From Biomphalaria glabrata (taxonomy: Eukaryota > Mollusca > Gastropoda > Planorbidae): 64,000 nucleotides of DNA. The DNA lies in NCBI RefSeq assembly GCF_947242115.1, contig NC_074726.1:13267970-13331969 (forward strand). Reading direction: 5' to 3'. The notes under the pieces were generated by a model, which was not told where the DNA came from, made no database searches, and saw only the letters and a program-made list of their open reading frames with translations. Position 1 is the stretch's first letter. Each line of letters starts with the position of its first letter. A program made the position numbers and the translations under genes. This document shows, one piece after another, positions 32,173 through 45,730 of this stretch.

Positions 32173-33055
32173 TGTGGTGGGTTTGGCACAGAAGAACTTA
32201 ATAAACCACGAAAGGAACTCGTAGGCCGATATAGATATGTTTATCTGTACACCTTTCAAAGGCAAACATAAAACATAATTACACATGGGCATAAACTTAA
32301 CATAATTAATGGGCCTAAATGGCTAGACCAAGTTGTACACACAGCATAGAAGTCTAAATATTAGATAAAAAAACAACAACAACAAAATCTTATAGTGTAA
32401 ACTAATCATCTCTATAAGAGGGATATGGAACATCGGAAACATTATAAAAATTAATGACAAAGTAGTTCTGTAAAAATAAATCAGTTGTTCTACATAAAAC
32501 AAACATACATTGTTTGAAGAGTTTCGCTCTTCCTCTTTCCTTACAAAACAAAAAACTATAACAATTTAATATAACAAATCTATACTAGACACTTTTTCTT
32601 AAAAGCCAGTATCTACACACTGGTTGTAAAAATACATTTACAAGATTGACAGTTAACATTCTATATAGGAACTATTTCGTCTAGTATACTACAGGTACGC
32701 AATTCAATAAATTAATTCATTTACATGCTGGCTTCTAAAAATAAGGATAGTCCAACAACATGGACGAAAACCGGGGTAGCGTTATTCAATCTAAACTAGT
32801 AAATAAAATTATAATCTAATATAAGAAACAGTAAAAATGTATTTACCTGCAGCCCTACGAAAACACGTGGTGTAGAACCAGGCAATAAAAAGGGAGCGAA
32901 GACGAAGTAGGTCCAGTAACGTACAGACACTACAGTGACAAGAGATGCCGGTAGAACGGACAGTGTCCACGTTGTTTTTGACTTTTTACGCGCCATCTAG
33001 TGGGAAAGGTCACGTGGATATCGGTGTGGCCTGAACAAGTATCCGCCCCACTACA
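32173..33055 (-). mobile_element. LTR-like insert, unit 3
   Basis: 883 bp, same position and near-identical sequence as in unit 1. Confidence 0.5.
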
Positions 33056-33879
33056 TATAGATCATGCGAAACACGACTAATAGGACTAATTGATGATTTT
33101 TCAAAAGGTTTAGATGATAGTGAGCAGATAGATGCTATCTTACTAGATGTTTCCAAACCTTTTGACAAGGCTCACCACCATAGTTTGCTTAAAAAATTAA
33201 TAAAATATTTTGGCATTGATGGTCCATTGCATCAGTGGATTAAAGATTTTCTGATAGGGAGAAAACAAATTGTAATAATAAATGTCTATAAATTAACACC
33301 AATAACAGTAAACTCAGGTGTACCTCAAGGAACAGTCTTAGGTCCACTATTATTTTTAATTGACATAAATGATTTACCACATTGCATTAGTTCAGGAACA
33401 AAAGTCAGATTATTCGCAGACGATTGCATAATACCGGTATATAGAACAATGAAAACAACACAAGATACATATATTTTACAAAGAGAATGGAATCAAATTA
33501 TAGCATGTTTTCTCCACCCAGAAAAATGTCACATACTAAACTAAATAAATACCACTTATCTTATTCATGGCAAACCAGTTACACAGACTAATATAAAAAA
33601 AAAAAAAACAATTTCGAAATACCTAGGTGTTATAATAAATAAATAAAAAATCATGAAATACTTCATATCGATGTTATTATTTTTTAAAAAAGCAAACAAA
33701 GGATTAGGGTTGATTAAAAGAAATTTCTTCAAATCAAATAAGAACAAAAAGCTAACATGTTATTTAATGCTATGCTTGCTACGCCTCTAGGTATATAATA
33801 TAGTGATGATTACAAATAATGGACTTTAACCAAGCTACATGCAAATGCATAAAGAAATGGCTTTTGTTGAAAGGCCTAG
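33056..33879 (+). pseudogene. LINE reverse-transcriptase core fragment, unit 3
   Basis: Same fragment; open frame 33185-33544 encodes the same 119 residues. One extra A in the A-run after it. Confidence 0.85.
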
Positions 33880-34347
33880 AAAAAAAACACAACAACTAAA
33901 AACACGGTGACAAATGAAATGATCATAAGGTAAACAAATGAAACAAAATACTCACTGCAGCACACAAGTTGACAACAAAACTCAACTGTAGCCAAAACTT
34001 AACTTATAATAAGAATAACGCGACTAGTTGATATCTACTTTAGTCAAAACCAACTTTAGTTACCACCAACTTATAAGCTGTGGACAGAAAAAATTTCCAG
34101 TACAAAAGCATACTTCTCCTGGGGACAATCTAAGACAATCAGAGAGAAAGTGGCACTGGGCCGCCGCAAATTACAGGGACTCACTAACAATGAAAGTTAT
34201 TATTAGCCCTTTTTTGTCACATTGAAATACATAGATCTTCATCTATATTGTGCTAAGATAAAGTAATCCTGAGAACTTTCAATCCAAAATAATGTACCAT
34301 ATAATTAACATAATGCTGCCAATTGAGATAGATTAAATAGTTGTAGG

Positions 34348-34511
34348 CAGGGGATAGCGCGAACGCAGTCCCCCATACGCAAAAATTACGCACCCGAGTC
34401 ACCCACATTTGGGGTGATCGCAGGGTTCAGCCCGCCCGAAGTGCAATGGACGAGCCTCGACCTGGGAGGACCACCTTGCTGATCATGGTACCTCCTGTGC
34501 CAGGTAAGTAT
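34348..34511 (-). ncRNA. U1: U1 snRNA gene, copy 3
   Basis: Same 164-nt sequence as copy 1 by eye, in array unit 3, with unchanged flanks on both sides. Confidence 0.95.
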
Positions 34512-36257
34512 GAAAAAAAGGGAAGCCTCGGGAGTATATGAATACAAAACATTTGGACTTTAATGCGCTTCTTAACGGCGACATACAAATCGCTTTAAGA
34601 ATCGCTTTTTAATCCTTGTTTTAAAATATGTTTATCTTTCTGCACCATCTGTTGTTTACTTTTGTACAGCTGTAATTAAATTGAAAAAATGATATATAAA
34701 ATATACAAAATTCAATAGCAAAAACTCTATTTAAATATAGCAGTCAACGTATGAGTTTTTACTTCCCCTGTTAAGGAATGCACAAAACTTGTATCACCTC
34801 CCTTGTTTTGTATGTAATGACCTTGGATACACAGTTACAAAGCCAAAGAATATTCTCGGGATTACTTTTGCTTCTCGTACGCTTAGGCCGACAGACAAAA
34901 TGCACAATGAGCAAACATTCATTCATTAATGGTAATGAACTAGTGGTGTTATTGGGTGATTGTTTAATTATGAATTTACAGGCGGAGCCTCCGAACCCCA
35001 CTCGTATAGTATGAAACACTGCTTATACATTTTGTTTTAAATTAAATTCTACTTATATACATACTAAATGCCTAGTTTCTCTTTTAAAACAAAGCGAACA
35101 TATATTTTAAAATGCAATTCGCTTGTATGACAGAAAACACTTAACTTAGTAATACAAATATTTGTGTAACATTAGTTTAGAAACAAGGAAACAAACACCT
35201 TCCACTTTAATGTTGAAATATTATGCACGTGAGTTGCCTCCCCTGTGAATATTAGCCTCCTGTGTTTTCTTACTATTAGCAGTGAATAGTTGTAGAAAGG
35301 GTGCATGAGAACTTTGTAACATCTAAAATATCATGATATTGATGTTTCAATATCCCTTCTGGTTTTTGTGATCTAAAATAAAAATAATGTTATAAAAACA
35401 ATATTTGTATTACTAAATTAAGTATTTACCTTTTTATTTAAAGCGTTTACTTTTGCTTTAAAACAGAAATACTGTATTTAGCATGTACAGAGCAAAAGAA
35501 AGAACAAAAGTCAGACTATTTGCAGATGATTGCATAAAATATAGAACAATCAAAACAACACAAAATACAGATATTTTACAAAGAGAATTAGATCAATTAC
35601 AGAAATGGGAATCAAATTGTAGCATGTTTTTTTCACCCAGAAAAATTCACATACTAAACTAAATAAATACCACTTATCTTATTCACGTCAAACCAGTTAC
35701 ACGGACTAATAAAAAAAAACAAAAAAACACAACAACTAAAAACACGGTGACAAATGAAATAATCATAAGGTAAACAAATGAAACAAAATATTCACTGCAG
35801 CTTACAAGTTGACAACAAAACTCAACTGTAGCCAAAACTTAACTTATAATAAGAATAACGCGACTAGTTGATATCTACTTTGACAGGAGACAAAGACATA
35901 TTACTTAATTTGAACCAAATACAGACAACATAGGAGATATAGAATTACAAGAAAAGGGAATACAAAAACTATCAGCCAACATCAAACCGAATAAAGCATA
36001 TGGACCTGATGATATTTCAGCTAGACTACTCAAAGAACTAAGCAATGAGCTAGCACCAGTGTTCCAGAGCAGAGTACTAAGGGACTGGAAAGATACTAAT
36101 GTTACCCCCTTCCTATTTAAAAAGGACAAAAATCTGACCCAGGAAACTACAGACCAGTATCACATGTAAAATCCTAAAACACATAATAGGTAGGTCTTAA
36201 ACCACATAGACAAACATAATGTCATTACTCCATACCAACATGGTTTAATGAAGAATA

Positions 36258-37140
36258 TGTGGTGGGTTTGGCACAGAAGAACTTAATAAACCACGAAAGG
36301 AACTCGTAGGCCGATATAGATATGTTTATCTGTACACCTTTCAAAGGCAAACATAAAACATAATTACACATGGGCATAAACTTAACATAATTAATGGGCC
36401 TAAATGGCTAGACCAAGTTGTACACACAGCATAGAAGTCTAAATATTAGATAAAAAAACAACAACAACAAAATCTTATAGTGTAAACTAATCATCTCTAT
36501 AAGAGGGATATGGAACATCGGAAACATTATAAAAATTAATGACAAAGTAGTTCTCTAAAAATAAATCAGTTGTTCTACATAAAACAAACATACATTGTTT
36601 GAAGAGTTTTGCTCTTCCTCTTTCCTTACAAAACAAAAAACTATAACAATTTAATATAACAAATCTATACTAGACACTTTTTCTTAAAAGCCAGTATCTA
36701 CACACTGGTTGTAAAAATACATTTACAAGATTGACAGTTAACATTCTATATAGGAACTATTTCGTCTAGTATACTACAGGTACGCAATTCAATAAATTAA
36801 TTCATTTACATGCTGGCTTCTAAAAATAAGGATAGTCCAACAACATGGACGAAAACCGGGGTAGCGTTATTCAATCTAAACTAGTAAATAAAATTATAAT
36901 CTAATATAAGAAACAGTAAAAATGTATTTACCTGCAGCCCTACGAAAACACGTGGTGTAGAACCAGGCAATAAAAAGGGAGCGAAGACGAAGTAGGTCCA
37001 GTAACGTACAGACACTACAGTGACAAGAGATGCCGGTAGAACGGACAGTGTCCACGTTGTTTTTGACTTTTTACGCGCCATCTAGTGGGAAAGGTCACGT
37101 GGATATCGGTGTGGCCTGAACAAGTATCCACCCCACTACA
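36258..37140 (-). mobile_element. LTR-like insert, unit 4
   Basis: 883 bp, same position and near-identical sequence as in unit 1. Confidence 0.5.
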
Positions 37141-37964
37141 TATAGATCATGCGAAATACGACTAATAGGACTAATTGATGATTTTTTAAAAGGTTTAGAT
37201 GATAGTGAGCAGATAGATGCTATCTTACTAGATGTTTCCAAACCTTTTGACAAGGCTCACCACCATAGTTTGCTTAAAAAATTAATAAAATATTTTGGCA
37301 TTGATGGTCCATTGCATCAGTGGATTAAAGATTTTCTGATAGGGAGAAAACAAATTGTAATAATAAATGTCTATAAATTAACACCAATAACAGTAAACTC
37401 AGGTGTACCTCAAGGAACAGTCTTAGGTCCACTATTATTTTTAATTGACATAAATGATTTACCACATTGCATTAGTTCAGGAACAAAAGTCAGATTATTC
37501 GCAGACGATTGCATAATACCGGTATATAGAACAATGAAAACAACACAAGATACATATATTTTACAAAGAGAATGGAATCAAATTATAGCATGTTTTCTCC
37601 ACCCAGAAAAATGTCACATACTAAACTAAATAAATACCACTTATCTTATTCATGGCAAACCAGTTACACAGACTAATATAAAAAAAAAAAAAACAATTTC
37701 GAAATACCTAGGTGTTATAATAAATAAATAAAAAATCATGAAATACTTCATATCGATGTTATTATTTTTTAAAAAAGCAAACAAAGGATTAGGGTTGATT
37801 AAAAGAAATTTCTTCAAATCAAATAAGAACAAAAAGCTAACATGTTATTTAATGCTATGCTTGCTACGCCTCTAGGTATATAATATAGTGATGATTACAA
37901 ATAATGGACTTTAACCAAGCTACATGCAAATGCATAAAGAAATGGCTTTTGTTGAAAGGCCTAG
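37141..37964 (+). pseudogene. LINE reverse-transcriptase core fragment, unit 4
   Basis: Same fragment; open frame 37270-37629 encodes the same 119 residues. Confidence 0.85.
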
Positions 37965-38431
37965 AAAAAAAACACAACAACTAAAAACACGGTGACAAAT
38001 GAAATGATCATAAGGTAAACAAATGAAACAAAATACTCACTGCAGCACACAAGTTGACAACAAAACTCAACTGTAGCCAAAACTTAACTTATAATAAGAA
38101 TAACGCGACTAGTTGATATCTACTTTAGTCAAAACCAACTTTAGTTACCACCAACTTATAAGCTGTGGACAGAAAAATTTCCAGTACAAAAGCATACTTC
38201 TCCTGGGGACAATCTGAGACAATCAGAGAGAAAGTGGCACTGGGCCGCCGCAAATTACAGGGACTCACTAACAATGAAAGTTATTATTAGCCCTTTTTTG
38301 TCACATTGAAATACATAGATCTTCATCTATATTGTGCTAAGATAAAGTAATCCTGAGAACTTTCAATCCAAAATAATGTACCATATAATTAACATAATGC
38401 TGCCAATTGAGATAGATTAAATAGTTGTAGG

Positions 38432-38595
38432 CAGGGGATAGCGCGAACGCAGTCCCCCATACGCAAAAATTACGCACCCGAGTCACCCACATTTGGGGTG
38501 ATCGCAGGGTTCAGCCCGCCCGAAGTGCAATGGACGAGCCTCGACCTGGGAGGACCACCTTGCTGATCATGGTACCTCCTGTGCCAGGTAAGTAT
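38432..38595 (-). ncRNA. U1: U1 snRNA gene, copy 4
   Basis: Same 164-nt sequence as copy 1 by eye, in array unit 4. Confidence 0.95.
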
Positions 38596-40343
38596 GAAAA
38601 AAAGGGAAGCCTCGGGAGTATATGAATACAAAACATTTGGACTTTAATGCGCTTCTTAACGGCGACATACAAATCGCTTTAAGAATCGCTTTTTAATCCT
38701 TGTTTTAAAATATGTTTATCTTTCTGCACCATCTGTTGTTTACTTTTGTACAGCTGTAATTAAATTGAAAAAATGATATATAAAATATACAAAATTCAAT
38801 AGCAAAAACTCTATTTAAATATAGCAGTCAACGTATGAGTTTTTACTTCCCCTGTTAAGGAATGCACAAAACTTGTATCTGCTCCCTTGTTTTGTATGTA
38901 ATGACCTTGGATACACAGTTACAAAGCCAAAGAATATTCTCGGGATTACTTTTGCTTCTCGTACGCTTAGGCCGACAGACAAAATGCACAATGAGCAAAC
39001 ATTCATTCATTAATGGTAATGAACTAGTGGTGTTATTGAGTGATTGTTTAATTATGAATGTACAGGCGGAGCCTCCGAACCCCACTCGTATAGTATGAAA
39101 CACTGCTTATACATTTTGTTTTAAATTAAATTCTACTTATATACATACTAAATGCCTAGTTTCTCTTTTAAAACAAAGCGAACATATATTTTAAAATGCA
39201 ATTCGCTTGTATGACAGAAAACACTTAACTTAGTAATACAAATATTTGTGTAACATTAGTTTAGAAACAAGGAAACAAACACCTTCCACTTTAATGTTGA
39301 AATATTATGCACGTGAGTTGCCTCCCCTGTGAATATTAGCCTCCTGTGTTTTCTTACTATTAGCAGTGAATAGTTGTAGAAAGGGTGCATGAGAACTTTG
39401 TAACATCTAAAATATCATGATATTGATGTTTCAATATCCCTTCTGGTTTTTGTGATCTAAAATAAAAATAATGTTATAAAAACAATATTTGTATTACTAA
39501 ATTAAGTATTTACCTTTTTATTTAAAGCGTTTACTTTTGCTTTAAAACAGAAATACTGTATTTAGCATGTACAGAGCAAAAGAAAGAACAAAAGTCAGAC
39601 TATTTGCAGATGATTGCATAAAATATAGAACAATCAAAACAACACAAAATACAGATATTTTACAAAGAGAATTAGATCAATTACAGAAATGGGAATCAAA
39701 TTGTAGCATGTTTTTTTTCACCCAGAAAAATTCACATACTAAACTAAATAAATACCACTTATCTTATTCACGGCAAACCAGTTACACGGACTAATAAAAA
39801 AAAAACAAAAAAACACAACAACTAAAAACACGGTGACAAATGAAATAATCATAAGGTAAACAAATGAAACAAAATACTCACTGCAGCTTACAAGTTGACA
39901 ACAAAACTCAACTGTAGCCAAAACTTAACTTATAATAAGAATAACGCGACTAGTTGATATCTACTTTGACAGGAGACAAAGTCATATTACTTAATTTGAA
40001 CCAAATACAGACAACATAGGAGATATAGAATTACAAGAAAAGGGAATACAAAAACTATCAGCCAACATCAAACCGAATAAAGCATATGGACCTGATGATA
40101 TTTCAGCTAGACTACTCAAAGAACTAAGCAATGAGCTAGCACCAGTGTTCCAGAGCAGAGTACTAAGGGACTGGAAAGATACTAATGTTACCCCCTTCCT
40201 ATTTAAAAAGGACAAAAATCTGACCCAGGAAACTACAGACCAGTATCACATGTAAAATCCTAAAACACATAATAGGTAGGTCTTAAACCACATAGACAAA
40301 CATAATGTCATTACTCCATACCAACATGGTTTAATGAAGAATA

Positions 40344-41226
40344 TGTGGTGGGTTTGGCACAGAAGAACTTAATAAACCACGAAAGGAACTCGTAGGCCGA
40401 TATAGATATGTTTATCTGTACACCTTTCAAAGGCAAACATAAAACATAATTACACATGGGCATAAACTTAACATAATTAATGGGCCTAAATGGCTAGACC
40501 AAGTTGTACACACAGCATAGAAGTCTAAATATTAGATAAAAAAACAACAACAACAAAATCTTATAGTGTAAACTAATCATCTCTATAAGAGGGATATGGA
40601 ACATCGGAAACATTATAAAAATTAATGACAAAGTAGTTCTGTAAAAATAAATCAGTTGTTCTACATAAAACAAACATACATTGTTTGAAGAGTTTCGCTC
40701 TTCCTCTTTCCTTACAAAACAAAAAACTATAACAATTTAATATAACAAATCTATACTAGACACTTTTTCTTAAAAGCCAGTATCTACACACTGGTTGTAA
40801 AAATACATTTACAAGATTGACAGTTAACATTCTATATAGGAACTATTTCGTCTAGTATACTACAGGTACGCAATTCAATAAATTAATTCATTTACATGCT
40901 GGCTTCTAAAAATAAGGATAGTCCAACAACATGGACGAAAACCGGGGTAGCGTTATTCAATCTAAACTAGTAAATAAAATTATAATCTAATATAAGAAAC
41001 AGTAAAAATGTATTTACCTGCAGCCCTACGAAAACACGTGGTGTAGAACCAGGCAATAAAAAGGGAGCGAAGACGAAGTAGGTCCAGTAACGTACAGACA
41101 CTACAGTGACAAGAGATGCCGGTAGAACGGACAGTGTCCACGTTGTTTTTGACTTTTTACGCGCCATCTAGTGGGAAAGGTCACGTGGATATCGGTGTGG
41201 CCTGAACAAGTATCCACCCCACTACA
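40344..41226 (-). mobile_element. LTR-like insert, unit 5
   Basis: 883 bp, same position and near-identical sequence as in unit 1. Confidence 0.5.
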
Positions 41227-42048
41227 TATAGATCATGCGAAATACGACTAATAGGACTAATTGATGATTTTTTAAAAGGTTTAGATGATAGTGAGCAGAT
41301 AGATGCTATCTTACTAGATGTTTCCAAACCTTTTGACAAGGCTCACCACCATAGTTTGCTTAAAAAATTAATAAAATATTTTGGCATTGATGGTCCATTG
41401 CATCAGTGGATTAAAGATTTTCTGATAGGGAGAAAACAAATTGTAATAATAAATGTCTATAAATTAACACCAATAACAGTAAACTCAGGTGTACCTCAAG
41501 GAACAGTCTTAGGTCCACTATTATTTTTAATTGACATAAATGATTTACCACATTGCATTAGTTCAGGAACAAAAGTCAGATTATTCGCAGACGATTGCAT
41601 AATACCGGTATATAGAACAATGAAAACAACACAAGATACATATATTTTACAAAGAGAATGGAATCAAATTATAGCATGTTTTCTCCACCCAGAAAAATGT
41701 CACATACTAAACTAAATAAATACCACTTATCTTATTCATGGCAAACCAGTTACACAGACTAATATAAAAAAAAAAAACAATTTCGAAATACCTAGGTGTT
41801 ATAATAAATAAATAAAAAATCATGAAATACTTCATATCGATGTTATTATTTTTTAAAAAAGCAAACAAAGGATTAGGGTTGATTAAAAGAAATTTCTTCA
41901 AATCAAATAAGAACAAAAAGCTAACATGTTATTTAATGCTATGCTTGCTACGCCTCTAGGTATATAATATAGTGATGATTACAAATAATGGACTTTAACC
42001 AAGCTACATGCAAATGCATAAAGAAATGGCTTTTGTTGAAAGGCCTAG
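41227..42048 (+). pseudogene. LINE reverse-transcriptase core fragment, unit 5
   Basis: Same fragment; open frame 41356-41715 encodes the same 119 residues. Confidence 0.85.
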
Positions 42049-42516
42049 AAAAAAAAACACAACAACTAAAAACACGGTGACAAATGAAATGATCATAAGG
42101 TAAACAAATGAAACAAAATACTCACTGCAGCACACAAGTTGACAACAAAACTCAACTGTAGCCAAAACTTAACTTATAATAAGAATAACGCGACTAGTTG
42201 ATATCTACTTTAGTCAAAACCAACTTTAGTTACCACCAACTTATAAGCTGTGGACAGAAAAATTTCCAGTACAAAAGCATACTTCTCCTGGGGACAATCT
42301 GAGACAATCAGAGAGAAAGTGGCACTGGGCCGCCGCAAATTACAGGGACTCACTAACAATGAAAGTTATTATTAGCCCTTTTTTGTCACATTGAAATACA
42401 TAGATCTTCATCTATATTGTGCTAAGATAAAGTAATCCTGAGAACTTTCAATCCAAAATAATGTACCATATAATTAACATAATGCTGCCAATTGAGATAG
42501 ATTAAATAGTTGTAGG

Positions 42517-42680
42517 CAGGGGATAGCGCGAACGCAGTCCCCCATACGCAAAAATTACGCACCCGAGTCACCCACATTTGGGGTGATCGCAGGGTTCAGC
42601 CCGCCCGAAGTGCAATGGACGAGCCTCGACCTGGGAGGACCACCTTGCTGATCATGGTACCTCCTGTGCCAGGTAAGTAT
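42517..42680 (-). ncRNA. U1: U1 snRNA gene, copy 5
   Basis: Same 164-nt sequence as copy 1 by eye, in array unit 5. Unit 6 ends before reaching its U1. Confidence 0.95.
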
Positions 42681-44431
42681 GAAAAAAAGGGAAGCCTCGG
42701 GAGTATATGAATACAAAACATTTGGACTTTAATGCGCTTCTTAACGGCGACATACAAATCGCTTTAAGAATCGCTTTTTAATCCTTGTTTTAAAATATGT
42801 TTATCTTTCTGCACCATCTGTTGTTTACTTTTGTACAGCTGTAATTAAATTGAAAAAATGATATATAAAATATACAAAATTCAATAGCAAAAACTCTATT
42901 TAAATATAGCAGTCAACGTATGAGTTTTTACTTCCCCTGTTAAGGAATGCATAAAACTTGTATCACCTCCCTTGTTTTGTATGTAATGACCTTGGATACA
43001 CAGTTACAAAGCCAAAGAATATTCTCGGGATTACTTTTGCTTCTCGTACGCTTAGGCCGACAGACAAAATGCACAATGAGCAAACATTCATTCATTAATG
43101 GTAATGAACTAGTGGTGTTATTGGGTGATTGTTTAATTATGAATGTACAGGCGGAGCCTCCGAACCCCACTCGTATAGTATGAAACACTGCTTATACATT
43201 TTGTTTTAAATTAAATTCTACTTATATACATACTAAATGCCTAGTTTCTCTTTTAAAACAAAGCGAACATATATTTTAAAATGCAATTCGCTTGTATGAC
43301 AGAAAACACTTAACTTAGTAATACAAATATTTGTGTAACATTAGTTTAGAAACAAGGAAACAAACACCTTCCACTTTAATGTTGAAATATTATGCACGTG
43401 AGTTGCCTCCCCTGTGAATATTAGCCTCCTGTGTTTTCTTACTATTAGCAGTGAATAGTTGTAGAAAGGGTGCATGAGAACTTTGTAACATCTAAAATAT
43501 CATGATATTGATGTTTCAATATCCCTTCTGGATTTTGTGATCTAAAATAAAAATAATGTTATAAAAACAATATTTGTATTACTAAATTAAGTATTTACCT
43601 TTTTATTTAAAGCGTTTACTTTTGCTTTAAAACAGAAATACTGTATTTAGCATGTACAGAGCAAAAGAAAGAACAAAAGTCAGACTATTTGCAGATGATT
43701 GCATAAAATATAGAACAATCAAAACAACACAAAATACAGATATTTTACAAAGAGAATTAGATCAATTACAGAAATGGGAATCAAATTGTAGCATGTTTTT
43801 TTTCACCCAGAAAAATTCACATACTAAACTAAATAAATACCACTTATCTTATTCACGTCAAACCAGTTACACGGACTAATAAAAAAAAACAAAAAAACAC
43901 AACAACTAAAAACACGGTGACAAATGAAATAATCATAAGGTAAACAAATGAAACAAAATACTCACTGCAGCTTACAAGTTGACAACAAAACTCAACTGTA
44001 GCCAAAACTTAACTTATAATAAGAATAACGCGACTAGTTGATATCTACTTTGACAGGAGACAAAGTCATATTACTTAATTTGAACCAAATACAGACAACA
44101 TAGGAGATATAGAATTACAAGAAAAGGGAATACAAAAACTATCAGCCAACATCAAACCGAATAAAGCATATGGACCTGATGATATTTCAGCTAGACTACT
44201 CAAAGAACTAAGCAATGAGCTAGCACCAGTGTTCCAGAGCAGAGTACTAAGGGACTGGAAAGATACTAATGTTACCCCCTTCCTATTTAAAAAGGACAAA
44301 AATCTGACCCAGGAAACTACAGACCAGTATCACATGTAAAATCCTAAAACACATAATAGGTAGCAATATCTTAAACCACTTAGACAAACATAATGTCATT
44401 ACTCCATACCAACATGGTTTAATGAAGAATA

Positions 44432-45308
44432 TGTGGTGGGTTTGGCACAGAAGAACTTAATAAACCACGAAAGGAACTCGTAGGCCGATATAGATATGTT
44501 TATCTGTACACCTTTCAAAGGCAAACATAAAACATAATTACACATGGGCATAAACTTAACATAATTAATGGGCCTAAATGGCTAGACCAAGTTGTACACA
44601 CAGCATAGAAGTCTAAATATTAGATAAAAAAACAACAACAACAAAATCTTATAGTGTAAACTAATCATCTCTATAAGAGGGATATGGAACATCGGAAACA
44701 TTATAAAAATTAATGACAAAGTAGTTCTCTAAAAATAAATCAGTTGTTCTACATAAAACAAACATACATTGTTTGAAGAGTTTCGCTCTTCCCTTACAAA
44801 ACAAAAAACTATAACAATTTAATATAACAAATCTATACTAGACACTTTTTCTTAAAAGCCAGTATCTACACACTGGTTGTAAAAATACATTTACAAGATT
44901 GACAGTTAACATTCTATATAGGAACTATTTCGTCTAGTATACTACAGGTACGCAATTCAATAAATTAATTCATTTACATGCTGGCTTCTAAAAATAAGGA
45001 TAGTCCAACAACATGGACGAAAACCGGGGTAGCGTTATTCAATCTAAACTAGTAAATAAAATTATAATCTAATATAAGAAACAGTAAAAATGTATTTACC
45101 TGCAGCCCTACGAAAACACGTGGTGTAGAACCAGGCAATAAAAAGGGAGCGAAGACGAAGTAGGTCCAGTAACGTACAGACACTACAGTGACAAGAGATG
45201 CCGGTAGAACGGACAGTGTCCACGTTGTTTTTGACTTTTTACGCGCCATCTAGTGGGAAAGGTCACGTGGATATCGGTGTGGCCTGAACAAGTATCCGCC
45301 CCACTACA
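44432..45308 (-). mobile_element. LTR-like insert, unit 6
   Basis: Same position as in unit 1, a few bases shorter (877 bp). Confidence 0.5.
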
Positions 45309-45730
45309 TATAGATCATGCGAAACACGACTAATAGGACTAATTGATGATTTTTCAAAAGGTTTAGATGATAGTGAGCAGATAGATGCTATCTTACTAGA
45401 TGTTTCCAAACCTTTTACAAGGCTCACCACCATAGTTTGCTTAAAAAATTAATAAAATATTTTGGCATTGATGGTCCATTGCATCAGTGGATTAAAGATT
45501 TTCTGATAGGGAGAAAACAAATTGTAATAATAAATGTCTATAAATTAACACCAATAACAGTAAACTCAGGTGTACCTCAAGGAACAGTCTTAGGTCCACT
45601 ATTATTTTTAATTGACATAAATGATTTACCACATTGCATTAGTTCAGGAACAAAAGTCAGATTATTTGCAGACGATTGCATAATACCGGTATATAGAACA
45701 ATGAAAACAACACAAGTTACAGATATTTTA
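45309..45730 (+). pseudogene. LINE reverse-transcriptase core fragment, unit 6 (cut)
   Basis: Open frame 45437-45736. It lacks one base upstream (CCTTTTACAAGG) and reads TTQVTDILV at its end, where the array stops. The final codons already belong to the neighbouring sequence. Confidence 0.85.

Larger units (their letters stand above)
32060..36144. repeat. array unit 3
   Basis: Same order. It has AGTTCTGTAAAAAT near 32465, shared with unit 5 but not with units 1, 2, 4 and 6, and a private ATGAATTTACAG near 34970. Confidence 0.92.
36145..40230. repeat. array unit 4
   Basis: Same order. It shares TATCCACCCCAC, GCGAAATACGAC and GATTTTTTAAAAGG (37125-37195) with unit 5. The second LINE piece has one extra T near 39715, which lengthens its open frame to 75 codons (39567-39794); unit 5 has the same. 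Confidence 0.92.
40231..44314. repeat. array unit 5
   Basis: Same order, with the unit-4 variants and also the AGTTCTGTAAAAAT variant of unit 3, which gives it a mosaic pattern. Confidence 0.92.
23893..45730. repeat. head-to-tail array of 4.08-kb units, 5 complete plus 1 partial
   Basis: Counting from AACTACAGACCAG, units begin at 23893, 27977, 32060, 36145, 40231 and 44315, giving periods of 4084, 4083, 4085, 4086 and 4084 bp. The sequences differ at only a few positions per unit. Order within a unit: LINE piece, LTR-like insert (883 bp), LINE reverse-transcriptase core, 160-bp direct repeat D1, U1 snRNA segment (U1 on minus strand), second LINE reverse-transcriptase piece, direct repeat D2, and the N-terminal LINE reverse-transcriptase piece leading into the next unit. 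Such high identity points to recent amplification or continuing homogenisation. Confidence 0.93.
44315..45730. repeat. array unit 6, partial and most diverged
   Basis: It stops inside the LINE core at ACAGATATTTTA, before D1 and U1. It reads GGTAGCAATATCTTAAACCA (about 44360), which keeps the LINE reading (GSNILNHLDKHN-like), where the other units have a shortened GGTAGGTCTTAAACC. It also lacks six bases near 44791 and one base near 45416. Confidence 0.9.

Noticed and set aside
23893-45730. CRISPR array or segmental duplication of a protein gene
   Set aside because: Units are 4 kb, contiguous and made of LINE/LTR pieces plus U1. There is no spacer structure and no intact protein gene.
23893-45730. 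5S rRNA, U2, U4, U5 or U6 genes next to U1
   Set aside because: Their characteristic starts and internal boxes were looked for by eye in one full unit, and none was found.
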